Source of the DNA: Magnetovibrio sp.
GTDB taxonomy: Bacteria; Pseudomonadota; Alphaproteobacteria; Rhodospirillales; Casp-alpha2
Length of the DNA: 44,027 nucleotides
Assembly: GCA_002690705.1 (NCBI GenBank)
Contig: NZFO01000009.1
Coordinates: 1-44,027 of the forward strand
Direction of reading: 5' to 3'
Shown here: positions 28,457 to 37,380 of the stretch, piece after piece
Position numbering within the stretch: position 1 is the stretch's first letter
Layout of the letters: each line of letters starts with the position of its first letter
Program-made: the position numbers and the translations under genes
The notes under the pieces: model-generated
What the model saw: only the letters and a program-made list of their open reading frames with translations
Databases searched by the model: none
Told to the model about the DNA's origin: nothing

Positions 28457-29495
28457 ATTTTAAACGGTTTGCGTGGCTATAGCCATCGTCTATACATCTG
28501 CTTCTTCCCGCCTGCGCGATTGCCTTCCGCTCGAGAGGGTGCTCCAAGAAATATTTAAGAAGTTTCGGAAGTTCCGTCTTATCTCGATAGTAGATAGCTT
28601 CAAAGCCTTCTTCAAAAAGTCTTGCGTGTTCATCCGAATATTCAGCTAACATGAACCCGCCACATGCTGGAATTTCTATACTTCGGTCGGTCTGGAGGTC
28701 TCTATTCATCTTGCGCAGGAAGCCGAGATTGATTTTAGTAGCTTGAATAGCCTTAGTATAGCATAGATCGACGTCGGTATTGACCAATGCGCGCCGCTCC
28801 ACACGCAGTTTAGGGTGGATTTTATTGAGACTGGCCCAACCATTTCCCCAAACCCGAACGTTGAAACCTTGCTGGGCAATATAAAGTAAATCTCTTCCCC
28901 GTTCAGGCGCGTAAGTGCCGATGAAGCCTACGTCGGCTCCATAAGCTAACCGCTCAGCATCTGTGATCTCGATGGGCATGTGGTGGTTAGGATCGAAGGC
29001 CTTATCGACTGTGATGCACCGTCTTGCGCCCAATGCTGGTAGTTCATCAGACCTCATATTATACGACTTTGTTGTAAAGACTACGTCGTAATATGGGAGT
29101 CCTGCTGTAAAGGCGTGTGTCCGATTAGCTCTATTGAACATATCATCTTCAGAGTATGCGGCAATAATGATAGCAGGCCGCTCGCGCTTTATTAATGCTA
29201 AAGTTGACGCCTTCACCATATTACCTTTTTCAATCCAGACTATGTGTGGGTTAAAATTACGCACGCGGTCAGCAAGAAGAGCGTTGACGTTTTCGCTGTC
29301 TATTTGGAAACCCAACTTCCATCCGATCTTAAAAGTTAGTGAGGTCGGCGGATGTCCGGCATCTTCTCCGCCAATTGGTGTGTGATTTAAAGCTGATATA
29401 TCAAAGTTCATACACTTTAGAGCGCGCAGTCTAGCTTGCCCTTTTGAGTAAACATTAAGGTCAGCTACAAAAAGGATTCGCGTTTTTTCTACCAT
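28422..29495 (-). CDS. CgeB-like glycosyltransferase
   Basis: A 357-aa protein of the YkvP/CgeB glycosyltransferase-like type: N-terminal ILFVADLNVYSKGQARLRAL, mid-chain VVFTTKSYN, VGFIGTYAPERG, and the C-terminal KINLGFLRKMNRDLQTDRSIEIPACGG with the family's signature R-x-(I/F)-E-I-x-A-x-G-G and GYSHANRLKFML. It likely transfers a sugar to a glycan or surface protein. Convergent with the preceding glycosyltransferase (35-base overlap of coding ends), so it is transcribed separately, from the 162-base gap it shares with asnB. Confidence 0.82.
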   Translation of the reverse strand: MVEKTRILFVADLNVYSKGQARLRALKCMNFDISALNHTPIGGEDAGHPPTSLTFKIGWKLGFQIDSENVNALLADRVRNFNPHIVWIEKGNMVKASTLALIKRERPAIIIAAYSEDDMFNRANRTHAFTAGLPYYDVVFTTKSYNMRSDELPALGARRCITVDKAFDPNHHMPIEITDAERLAYGADVGFIGTYAPERGRDLLYIAQQGFNVRVWGNGWASLNKIHPKLRVERRALVNTDVDLCYTKAIQATKINLGFLRKMNRDLQTDRSIEIPACGGFMLAEYSDEHARLFEEGFEAIYYRDKTELPKLLKYFLEHPLERKAIAQAGRSRCIDDGYSHANRLKFMLEAALGTPI

Positions 29496-29657
29496 AGCCG
29501 AAACTATATTCCGAAAATTACAATATCAGTCAAGGCCGTGGAATGCCCGGCTGTCAACGTGAGAGGTATTCTTGGGATTGGTTGCGTGGTGTGACCATGG
29601 GAGCTGTGCTCTTATGTGATGTAGAGTTGGGCAATTAATTGGACAGGAGAGATAAGC

Positions 29658-31568
29658 GTGTGTGGGATCGCTGGAATTATTGGAAACCGAGCAGTCAATG
29701 TTTTTGCTGTTAAAGCGATGTTGGAAAAGCTTGTTCATCGTGGTCCTGATGGCGAAGGACTCTGGTCTAGCCTGAACCGGCGAGTGGTGCTCGGCCATCG
29801 ACGTCTAGCTGTGATTGACCCAACCCCTGCAGGATCTCAACCAATGATTAGCGATGACGGAAAAACTGTCATTACCTTCAATGGGGAAATTTATAACTTC
29901 ATCGAATTAGCCGAGCGTCTGAAATCTGAGGGCTATATTTTCAAGAGTCGCACTGACACTGAAGTGCTTCTTGCAGTTTATCGGAAATGGGGCATTCCGG
30001 GGTTCTCAGAACTCAATGGCATGTTTGCTTTTGCGATATATGATGAAATGTGCAGTACGTTAATTTGTGCCCGTGATCGATTTGGTGAGAAGCCTCTCCT
30101 TTTCTCTCACGGCGATCACTTTTTTAGTTTCGCTTCTGAGTATAAAGCCTTGTTGTGTTTAGATAGCGTGTCATCTGAAGTTGATGTGATGCGCTTAGCC
30201 TCTTTTATGAATCAACCAAGGTGGGGACTTGATAACACGCAGGAGTCCATTTTTGGGGGCGTAAAGCAATTACTTGCCGGCGAGGTGTTACAGTTAAATA
30301 TCAATAGCCTCGAATGGTCAATATCGCGTTATTGGAATCTGACCCCCGACCTTAACGCCCAAAAATTGACAGATCTCGCTGCTGCTGAGGCCTTTGGTGA
30401 GCTTTTGGCTGATTCAGTCGCTATTCGGATGCGGAGCGATGTGGAAGTGGGGTCCTGTCTTTCAGGTGGGCTAGACTCTAGTTCCATCGTGTGTCTTAAC
30501 CGCCGGCATTTAAGTCAAGACTCCCCCTACCATGTGTTTACAGGTCGGTTTGAAAATGATGGAGGTGACGACTGGCTTTACGCTCGCCAAGTGATTGACT
30601 TTACCCAAGTGGTTAGTCACGAGACAACGCCGACGCCTGATGGTCTCGCATCTGAGTTACCTTTATTTGTTTGGCATAATGAGCTCCCTGTTGGCAGCTC
30701 TAGTCAATATGCCCAGTGGTGCGTTTTTCGATTGGCGAAAAATCATGGTGTGACCGTGCTACTGGACGGTCAAGGTGCGGATGAAATTTTGGGTGGGTAT
30801 GAACAGTATTTCCAGTCTTACCTGCGCTCATTGGTGCAGCGTGGTGATGCTATTAGAGCGCTGGCTGAGGAGCCCAAAATCCGCAAACGCTATCCCATGG
30901 CGTTGGAAGATACAGCCACAATATGGAAAAAACGATTGCCGTTTGGACTTCGGCGCTCACTCGCCCACGCTTTAAACAAAGGAAGTGATTTTAGGTTTGG
31001 GCTGAGTGGCGATGTTGTGAAAATAATGAATTCCCGATCACTAACAGATGAAAAAAATACGCTAATGGAAGCTCTATGGGAGGACTCGTTCAATGCTCAC
31101 CTCCCGACACTTCTGAGATACGGTGACCGCAATGCAATGGCCCACTCTCGAGAAGTACGGTTGCCATTTTGTGACCATCGCCTTGCTGAATTTGCTTTTG
31201 CACAGCCAGTGGAGCGGCTAATGGGGGATGCGGAAACCAAGCGGCTTCTTCGCCGTTCTATGATAAGGACGTTACCTGAGGGCATCGCGTCGCGTTGGAA
31301 TAAACAAGGGTTTTTGCCACCGCAGGAAAGTTGGTTTTCTGGCGCGTTGGGTATAATAGCGGAGGACATTATTGAGAGTGAGGCATTTCGATCACGAGGG
31401 ATCTGGGACCCAAGTTGGTGGAAATATGTTTTAACTCGGTTGAAAAGAGGCGAGGAACATTTGGCCTGGGCGTTATGGAAGCCAGTGATAGCAGAATCTT
31501 GGTATCGCCATTTCGTAGATGAGATCAATGCTGCAACCCGGCACCCCATATTTGTGGAGACTTGTTGA
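29658..31568 (+). CDS. asnB: Asparagine synthase-type glutamine amidotransferase (first copy)
   Basis: A 636-aa AsnB-type enzyme. The N-terminal class II glutaminase begins with the required Cys2 (MCGIAGIIG), with HRGPDGEG and LGHRRLAVID; the synthetase domain has the ATP pyrophosphatase loop GSCLSGGLDSSSIV and LLDGQGADEILGGYEQY. The start is GTG because Cys must be residue 2, and AGGAGAG lies upstream. In glycan loci such enzymes usually amidate uronic acids or other carboxylated sugars rather than make asparagine; which applies here is inference. Its stop overlaps the next ATG (TGATG), so it is coupled to a glycosyltransferase. Confidence 0.93.
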   Translation: MCGIAGIIGNRAVNVFAVKAMLEKLVHRGPDGEGLWSSLNRRVVLGHRRLAVIDPTPAGSQPMISDDGKTVITFNGEIYNFIELAERLKSEGYIFKSRTDTEVLLAVYRKWGIPGFSELNGMFAFAIYDEMCSTLICARDRFGEKPLLFSHGDHFFSFASEYKALLCLDSVSSEVDVMRLASFMNQPRWGLDNTQESIFGGVKQLLAGEVLQLNINSLEWSISRYWNLTPDLNAQKLTDLAAAEAFGELLADSVAIRMRSDVEVGSCLSGGLDSSSIVCLNRRHLSQDSPYHVFTGRFENDGGDDWLYARQVIDFTQVVSHETTPTPDGLASELPLFVWHNELPVGSSSQYAQWCVFRLAKNHGVTVLLDGQGADEILGGYEQYFQSYLRSLVQRGDAIRALAEEPKIRKRYPMALEDTATIWKKRLPFGLRRSLAHALNKGSDFRFGLSGDVVKIMNSRSLTDEKNTLMEALWEDSFNAHLPTLLRYGDRNAMAHSREVRLPFCDHRLAEFAFAQPVERLMGDAETKRLLRRSMIRTLPEGIASRWNKQGFLPPQESWFSGALGIIAEDIIESEAFRSRGIWDPSWWKYVLTRLKRGEEHLAWALWKPVIAESWYRHFVDEINAATRHPIFVETC

Positions 31569-32782
31569 TGCGAGTTATCCTTATGAACCACTGCCATCCA
31601 GATCGACCACACGTTTGTGGTTTGCGTGTCGGTCGCTTGGGCTCGCTTTTAGCAGAGCGAGGTCACAAGGTTGTGATTATATGTGAGGCGCCAGCCTCTC
31701 TTTTCCCGATAAATTCTCCAAAGGACCTATCATCTACCTTACAAGCACATAATTGGGATGTACCCTACATTTTAGCTTTGCGCTCCTCTGGGTTTTACAT
31801 GGCCTCGCGTGCACGCGAGGGGAAACTACCGATAGGTATTCGGCACTTGGTAATTGCATGGACGTATCTTCGTCACTGGGGAATGTTCCCTGACTGGCAA
31901 GCTGTCGTGAGGGGTAATTTCGCTCCACTCTCCCAATTATTTAAGCCCGATGTGATTTGGGGGACATTTGGCAACACGGATACTTGGAGTTTGTGCGCCG
32001 AACTGTCAGCTTACGCAACGATTCCTTGGGTTGGAGATTATAAAGATAATTGGCTTGCCTTCATTCCGTTTGGGTTCAGGTCGCTCATGGCGCGTCGTTT
32101 TAAGTTGCTTCGTCACATGACAGTGTTGTCAAGTGCGCACTGCACTCAAGCAAATCTTCTTTTTCCACGCACTATTAAATCGATAATGTATAGTGGTGTT
32201 GAATACGTCACAAATATTAAAACTCCATCTAAACATGGAGTATTGAACATTTTACTTACTGGAAGCATCTACAACAACACTCTCCTAACCCGATTTTGCA
32301 AAGCACTGGGGCGATGGGCCGATACAAGCTCCACATCGAAGGTCATGTTGATCTACGCAGGGAATGATGGAGATTCAGTAAAAGCTGCAGCAAAAAATGC
32401 TAGGATCACTCTTCGTGTCGAGGGATTTATGCCTCAACCGGATTTGCACAGGTTGCAGGCTGAAGTAAATGTCAACGTTTACTTGTTTAATCCCATATGT
32501 CTCCTGCATCACAAGGCATTGGAACTCATAGCGGCAGGCCGACCGTTGATTGCGTTCGGTGGAGAAACGTTGGAAGTACAGGGTTTAGCTTCGCGGGCCG
32601 GAACTCTTTTATATCCATGCGTTAATGGAGCAGAACTCCATCAAGCGCTTGATCTTTGCGAAAAACCACAACTTGTAGATTCACCGCTCGAAACACGAAA
32701 ACTTCAAACTTGGTCATCCTGTGCTGATGTTTTAGAAGATGTGTTAAGAAATGCGATATCAATTTCTAGAGGCTTCAATTGA
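31568..32782 (+). CDS. Glycosyltransferase-like protein (GT-B fold)
   Basis: A 404-aa protein with a GT-B-like layout: N-terminal LRVGRLGSLLAERGHKVVII, mid-chain DVIWGTFGNTDTW and VGDYKDNW, and C-terminal LNILLTGSIYNNTLL and HHKALELIAAGRPLIAFGG. The usual GT4 E-x7-E is not clear, only KALE followed by LIAAGRP. It therefore resembles a diverged GT4-type enzyme whose sugar and activity cannot be stated. It is translationally coupled on both sides: its ATG overlaps the asnB stop and its TGA overlaps the TTG of the next gene. Confidence 0.78.
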   Translation: MRVILMNHCHPDRPHVCGLRVGRLGSLLAERGHKVVIICEAPASLFPINSPKDLSSTLQAHNWDVPYILALRSSGFYMASRAREGKLPIGIRHLVIAWTYLRHWGMFPDWQAVVRGNFAPLSQLFKPDVIWGTFGNTDTWSLCAELSAYATIPWVGDYKDNWLAFIPFGFRSLMARRFKLLRHMTVLSSAHCTQANLLFPRTIKSIMYSGVEYVTNIKTPSKHGVLNILLTGSIYNNTLLTRFCKALGRWADTSSTSKVMLIYAGNDGDSVKAAAKNARITLRVEGFMPQPDLHRLQAEVNVNVYLFNPICLLHHKALELIAAGRPLIAFGGETLEVQGLASRAGTLLYPCVNGAELHQALDLCEKPQLVDSPLETRKLQTWSSCADVLEDVLRNAISISRGFN

Positions 32783-33909
32783 AAGTTTGTGTTTCGGTCC
32801 ACGGTCGCTTTCATGCCTTTGAGCTCGCGGCAGGTCTTCATCGCAATGGGGCGTTGTCAAAGTTGCTCACGACCTATCCAGATTGCGCAGTAAGGCAAAT
32901 TTGCGGCGAAGCACTGCCCATGAAAGGAGCGTGGTGGCTGGAAGCAAAGCGACGTATTGGTATATTTGGGGGTCGGAATCCAGTCGCTATATCTATGGCA
33001 TATGCAAAATTTGCGGCTAAGCGACTTCCCGAGTCAGCTGATATTTTAACAGGATGGAGTTCGGCGACCTTGGAGGCCATTGAGCCTGCAAGATCGCTGG
33101 GAATGAAGGTAATAATTGAGCGAGGGTCGAGCCACATCGTTCATCAAACTCACGTGCTAGAATGTGCGTATGCCGCTGAGGGATTGAAGTATATAGGTAC
33201 CCCAATGGAAATTATACAGCGGGAGGAGATAGAATATGCTGAAGCTGATTTTATCTCTGTCCCCTCAAAATTCGCGGCGAATACTTTTATAGATCGCGGG
33301 ATCGCATCATCAAAATTATTGGTTAATCCTTACGGCGTAGACCTTCTTAAATTCCAACCTGCTGAGCGGATTCCTAGTAGTCGTCCGCCAAGAATATTAT
33401 TTGTTGGGCGTGTGGGGATCCGCAAGGGAGTGCCGGACCTAATTCGAGCATTTTCCAGGCTGTCAGGCACGGCTGAGCTGAGATTAGTTGGACCAGTTGA
33501 GAACGAAATGAGGGATATATTGGCACGTCTGCCCATGGAACATGTCTCTGTTGTAGGCCCCATACCATATCACTCATTACATAGTGAATATGAGCAGGCA
33601 GATGTTTTTTGTTTGCCGTCTTGGGAAGAGGGGGTGCCATTGGTACTACTGCAAGCTATGGCATCTGGGCTCCCCGTTATAGCCACTAAAGAATGCGGAG
33701 TTGAGGATATATTCTTAGATGGTTATGAGGGTTTTTTGGTCGAAAAGGGTAATGTTGAAGGCCTTCGCGAGGCATTGGTACTCTTATGTAAAAGCTTGGG
33801 GACTCGCCAAAAATTGGGAGCTGCGGCTAGAGTTCGAATGGAGAAAGGTTGCGCTTGGCACGCCTATGTAACACGGACATTAGAGCATTATCGAGGCGTA
33901 TTGTGTTAG
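32779..33909 (+). CDS. GT4-family glycosyltransferase, E-x7-Q variant
   Basis: A 376-aa GT-B protein. The N-terminus is VCVSVHGRFHAFELAAGLHRNG, the donor domain begins at ILFVGRVGIRKGVPDLI, and the nucleotide-sugar loop reads WEEGVPLVLLQAMASGLPVIAT, so the second Glu of the usual E-x7-E is Gln. That change occurs in some GT4 subgroups and need not mean loss of activity. The start is TTG, overlapping the upstream TGA by four bases. Convergent with the second asnB (5-base gap). Sugar specificity unknown. Confidence 0.88.
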   Translation: MKVCVSVHGRFHAFELAAGLHRNGALSKLLTTYPDCAVRQICGEALPMKGAWWLEAKRRIGIFGGRNPVAISMAYAKFAAKRLPESADILTGWSSATLEAIEPARSLGMKVIIERGSSHIVHQTHVLECAYAAEGLKYIGTPMEIIQREEIEYAEADFISVPSKFAANTFIDRGIASSKLLVNPYGVDLLKFQPAERIPSSRPPRILFVGRVGIRKGVPDLIRAFSRLSGTAELRLVGPVENEMRDILARLPMEHVSVVGPIPYHSLHSEYEQADVFCLPSWEEGVPLVLLQAMASGLPVIATKECGVEDIFLDGYEGFLVEKGNVEGLREALVLLCKSLGTRQKLGAAARVRMEKGCAWHAYVTRTLEHYRGVLC

Positions 33910-33914
33910 ACCTT

Positions 33915-35912
33915 TTATGAAATCCAGTGATCGTGCCAATTGATTAAGTTATGTAGAGTCCAAATGTGAAGTGCGTGGTCCGAATGCTTGGAGCGGTGTT
34001 CTTGAAATAATCTGGAGATGTATTCGCCATTTAGGGGGCCATCGGACACTAGCGTTGAGCGCATGATGGTTTTTTCTGTTTCTGCTCCAAAATCACTGCA
34101 CAACCAATCTGCAACGGGGGCAGAAAAGCCCATTTTAGGCCTATGAATGATTTGATTCGGAATTAATCCTTGCACTGCTTCTTTTAAAACGTGTTTTTTT
34201 ATATTGGCTGATCCCAACTTTGCCGACTGAGGAATATTCATCGTGTATTCAACTAAGGCCTGATCGAGAAATGGAACGCGTCCTTCGATCGACTGTGACA
34301 TAGTAACTTTGTCAACACGCATAAGCAATAACTCGGGTAGTCTCAGACGGAACTCAGCATAAATCATGCGTGTCAGCATATCGGAATCTGGACAATCCTT
34401 ATCTAGAGCCTCTAAATAACCTTTGGCTACATCGCCGCTATCTGAAGATGCGAGACCATTAACATTGAAACCCATATCCGCTAACTCTGAGTATTCGCCA
34501 GGAGACCCAAAGTCCTCTAAAATTCTGTGCTTATGAACATTCCAGAATGCGTTGGCACCACTCCAGAATAATTCCTGATTTTGGCCGGCTCGCAATAGTG
34601 CCTCTAACCCCTGAGCAAAGGCATCACGTCCAGTTGGAGCATATTTGATAGCGATTTTGCCGATTATAGTTCGCAAATATTGGGGAACATTTGCGCAATA
34701 GGGGTTCCAAAGATTGCGATAAAATTTAAGGTATGTCATCCAACTGTCGTAACCACAAAATTGCTCGTCTGAGCCTTCGCCCACTTGAACGACTTTTATC
34801 CCATTGTCGCGGGCTAGCTTGGAGACAAAATACAGCGGTACGCAAACCCAATCCGCAATTGGTTCATCTTGGTGGTGCACAAGATCTTCTAAATACCCTT
34901 GCATATCTTCACTATTGATAAGCACTTCGTGGTGGTTTGTTTTAAACTCTTTTGCTACGAGCCGAGCATAATTTAACTCGTTTAGGTGTTCGTAATCGCT
35001 AAAGCCGACTGTAAACGTCTCGATTGGTTGCTTGCTCACTTCTCTCATTAGAGACACGTTAACGGAAGAGTCGATGCCGCCCGAGAGAAAAACACCGATT
35101 GGTACGTCCGACATCATTCGTTTTTCAATTGCGCTTGCTAGGTGATCACGGATACCCGCGGCGTATGTTTTTGAATGGTCTATTATCTTAGGTCTAGTAT
35201 GGCCGGTGGGCGCAGCATCCCAGTAACGTTTGGCACATGCGCGGCCAGCGCTGTCGACTTCTAAAATGTGAGAGGCGGGTAACTTGTAAATTCCCTTAAA
35301 AAGGGTCAACGGTGCTGGTGTAATCATGAAACTCAGATAGTGGTTGAGTGCGCAATTATCTATCTCTCGCGTAATTAAAGGGTCGGTGAGAATGGCCTTT
35401 ATTTCTGATGCGAACCGAAATTGTCCCCCAATTTGTGTGAAATAAAGTGGTTTGATGCCAACTCGGTCTCGGGCTAGTAAAAGTTTATTGAGTTTAGAAT
35501 CCCATATGGCGAAAGCAAACATGCCATCCAGCCGGTCAACTAATCCTTCCAATCCCCAAGCATGATAGCCGTGGACTAGTGTTTCGGTATCAGAGTGCTG
35601 TGTTCGAAACTCGTAGCCTTTTACTTTTAAATCAATGCGCAATTGGGCGTGATTATATATTTCACCGTTATAAGTAATCCAAATGGAATTGTCGCCGTTA
35701 CTCATTGGCTGAGCCGCTTCCTCGGAGAGATCAATAATAGCCAGTCTGCGATGACCAAAGCCAATACGTGAATTATCACTTATCCACGTGCCATGGCCAT
35801 CGGGACCCCGATGGACCATAGCATGGGTCATTGCTATAAGACGATCTCGCAATTCATCGGCTTTGGGTGGTGTCATGTTTATTGGGGATAGAATTCCAGC
35901 AATGCCGCACAT
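33915..35912 (-). CDS. asnB: Asparagine synthase-type glutamine amidotransferase (second copy)
   Basis: A 665-aa AsnB paralogue on the minus strand. Cys2 glutaminase start (MCGIAGILS), MVHRGPDGHG, FGHRRLAIIDL, TYNGEIYNH; synthetase loop GVFLSGGIDSSVNV, then VVQVGEGSDEQFCGY and the C-terminal VDKVTMSQSIEGRVPFLD. It belongs to the longer AsnB group common in exopolysaccharide and O-antigen loci, more canonical than the 636-aa copy. Likely role: amide transfer to a uronic-acid residue or other carboxylate of the glycan; plain asparagine synthesis is the alternative. It ends 5 bases from the convergent glycosyltransferase gene and closes the glycan locus. Confidence 0.94.
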   Translation of the reverse strand: MCGIAGILSPINMTPPKADELRDRLIAMTHAMVHRGPDGHGTWISDNSRIGFGHRRLAIIDLSEEAAQPMSNGDNSIWITYNGEIYNHAQLRIDLKVKGYEFRTQHSDTETLVHGYHAWGLEGLVDRLDGMFAFAIWDSKLNKLLLARDRVGIKPLYFTQIGGQFRFASEIKAILTDPLITREIDNCALNHYLSFMITPAPLTLFKGIYKLPASHILEVDSAGRACAKRYWDAAPTGHTRPKIIDHSKTYAAGIRDHLASAIEKRMMSDVPIGVFLSGGIDSSVNVSLMREVSKQPIETFTVGFSDYEHLNELNYARLVAKEFKTNHHEVLINSEDMQGYLEDLVHHQDEPIADWVCVPLYFVSKLARDNGIKVVQVGEGSDEQFCGYDSWMTYLKFYRNLWNPYCANVPQYLRTIIGKIAIKYAPTGRDAFAQGLEALLRAGQNQELFWSGANAFWNVHKHRILEDFGSPGEYSELADMGFNVNGLASSDSGDVAKGYLEALDKDCPDSDMLTRMIYAEFRLRLPELLLMRVDKVTMSQSIEGRVPFLDQALVEYTMNIPQSAKLGSANIKKHVLKEAVQGLIPNQIIHRPKMGFSAPVADWLCSDFGAETEKTIMRSTLVSDGPLNGEYISRLFQEHRSKHSDHALHIWTLHNLINWHDHWIS

Positions 35913-36050
35913 AGCTATCCACGCGTCCAGATGAGTTCACTTGGTTTCCTACAGTTCATTGCCCGCCTGCTAATAAAGTAGAATATAAAAATATAGCAAA
36001 ATTGGGTTGTCGCCGCTTGTCTAGTTTGCAAAATAGCCTTACCTTATTCT

Positions 36051-36078
36051 TTGATAATCATTTAGAGAATAGTATTGC
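36051..36078 (+). promoter_or_regulatory. Possible sigma-70 promoter of the pot operon
   Basis: TTGATA (36051-36056), 16-base spacer, then TATTGC (36073-36078), about 70 bases before the potA ATG. The -10 is poor. The pattern TTGATA-N12-ATAGTAT is repeated upstream of the GlxA-like regulator at 40741. Confidence 0.35.
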
Positions 36079-36147
36079 TAGAAAGACCAGCTCGAATGTA
36101 TGAAGTCGAAGATAATAAAAGCTTAAGTTAAGGAAACGACTTTGTAC

Positions 36148-37239
36148 ATGTCTGATAAAAGCGAAGTGCTTGTTCGTTTCGAGTCTGTACAAAAAAGCTA
36201 CGATGGGGAGGTTCTTGTTGTAAAAAACTTGAATCTTGAAGTAGCACGAGGCGACTTCTTAACCATGCTTGGTCCGTCAGGCTCTGGTAAGACTACATGT
36301 CTGATGATGTTGGCGGGTTTTGAACCAGTAACCCACGGTAAAATTACGCTCGCTGGCCAACCGATTAATAACGTGCCTCCTCACAAACGTGATATTGGAA
36401 TGGTCTTTCAAAACTATGCATTATTTCCTCACATGAGCGTAGCGGAGAATCTGGCTTTTCCTTTGCAGGTTCGAAAGGTGTCTAAGGTAGACATTGAGGT
36501 AAGGGTGAAGAAGGCGCTAGAGATGGTCCAATTGGACCAATTTGGAGGTCGGCGGCCAGCGCAATTATCGGGTGGGCAGCAGCAGCGTGTTGCAGTTGCA
36601 CGCGCACTTGTCTTTGACCCTGCTCTGGTTTTAATGGATGAACCGCTGGGAGCTCTGGATAAACAGTTGCGCGAGCAAATGCAATATGAGATCAAACACA
36701 TACATGAAAATTTAGGCGTAACGGTGGTATATGTAACGCATGATCAGTCAGAGGCGTTGACGATGTCGACTAGAATTGCAGTTTTTAATGATGGAGTAAT
36801 CCAGCAGTTAGCTCCGCCAAATATTTTATATGAATGTCCGGATAATGCATTCGTTGCTCAATTTATTGGCGAAAACAACTCTCTCTCTGGTACTGTTAAG
36901 GAAGTCAAAGGTAAAAATTGTGTTGTTGATTTGGATGGCGGCGGAACCGTGCAAGCACTTGCAGTCAATATTGGTGGTATCGGATCCCGTACCAAACTCT
37001 CTCTGCGGCCGGAGCGCGTTGAAGTTAATCCCGTGTCTGGCAGTCTACCAAATGTTTTTGAGGCAAATATTAAGGAGTTGACGTATTTGGGTGATCACAT
37101 CAGGACACGGGCCTGCATTTGTGGTCAGGAAAACTTTATTGTGAAAATCCCCAATGCAAGTCATCACGCGCTATTGCATGAAAATACAAAAGTTCAGTTT
37201 GGCTGGAGTATTGAGGATTGTCGTGCGCTTGACGGTTAA
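36148..37239 (+). CDS. potA: ABC transporter ATP-binding protein, PotA-like (polyamine/opine/2-aminoethylphosphonate type)
   Basis: A 363-aa ATPase that energises an importer. Walker A is LGPSGSGKTTCL (~40-51), Q-loop FQNYALFPHMSV, signature LSGGQQQRVAVARAL, Walker B VLMDEPLGALD, switch His in YVTHDQSEALT. The C-terminal ~120 residues look like a TOBE regulatory domain. The ATG at 36148 is used; a TTG two codons earlier is possible. It is first in a four-gene operon with the binding protein and two permeases. Relatives move spermidine, putrescine and similar cations, but the substrate is not fixed by sequence. Confidence 0.93.
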   Translation: MSDKSEVLVRFESVQKSYDGEVLVVKNLNLEVARGDFLTMLGPSGSGKTTCLMMLAGFEPVTHGKITLAGQPINNVPPHKRDIGMVFQNYALFPHMSVAENLAFPLQVRKVSKVDIEVRVKKALEMVQLDQFGGRRPAQLSGGQQQRVAVARALVFDPALVLMDEPLGALDKQLREQMQYEIKHIHENLGVTVVYVTHDQSEALTMSTRIAVFNDGVIQQLAPPNILYECPDNAFVAQFIGENNSLSGTVKEVKGKNCVVDLDGGGTVQALAVNIGGIGSRTKLSLRPERVEVNPVSGSLPNVFEANIKELTYLGDHIRTRACICGQENFIVKIPNASHHALLHENTKVQFGWSIEDCRALDG

Positions 37240-37380
37240 TATGCGCGCTGAGGCCTCGGCCGTGGCTTGTAGTTAAATCGTCGAGTTTGTAACTGGTTAC
37301 CAAAGTGGGATTTTTTAGTTTGGTGGCTAAAATGAACGAGAAAGATGAAAATGATCTGTAACCTAAGGAGTAAAGACTTC

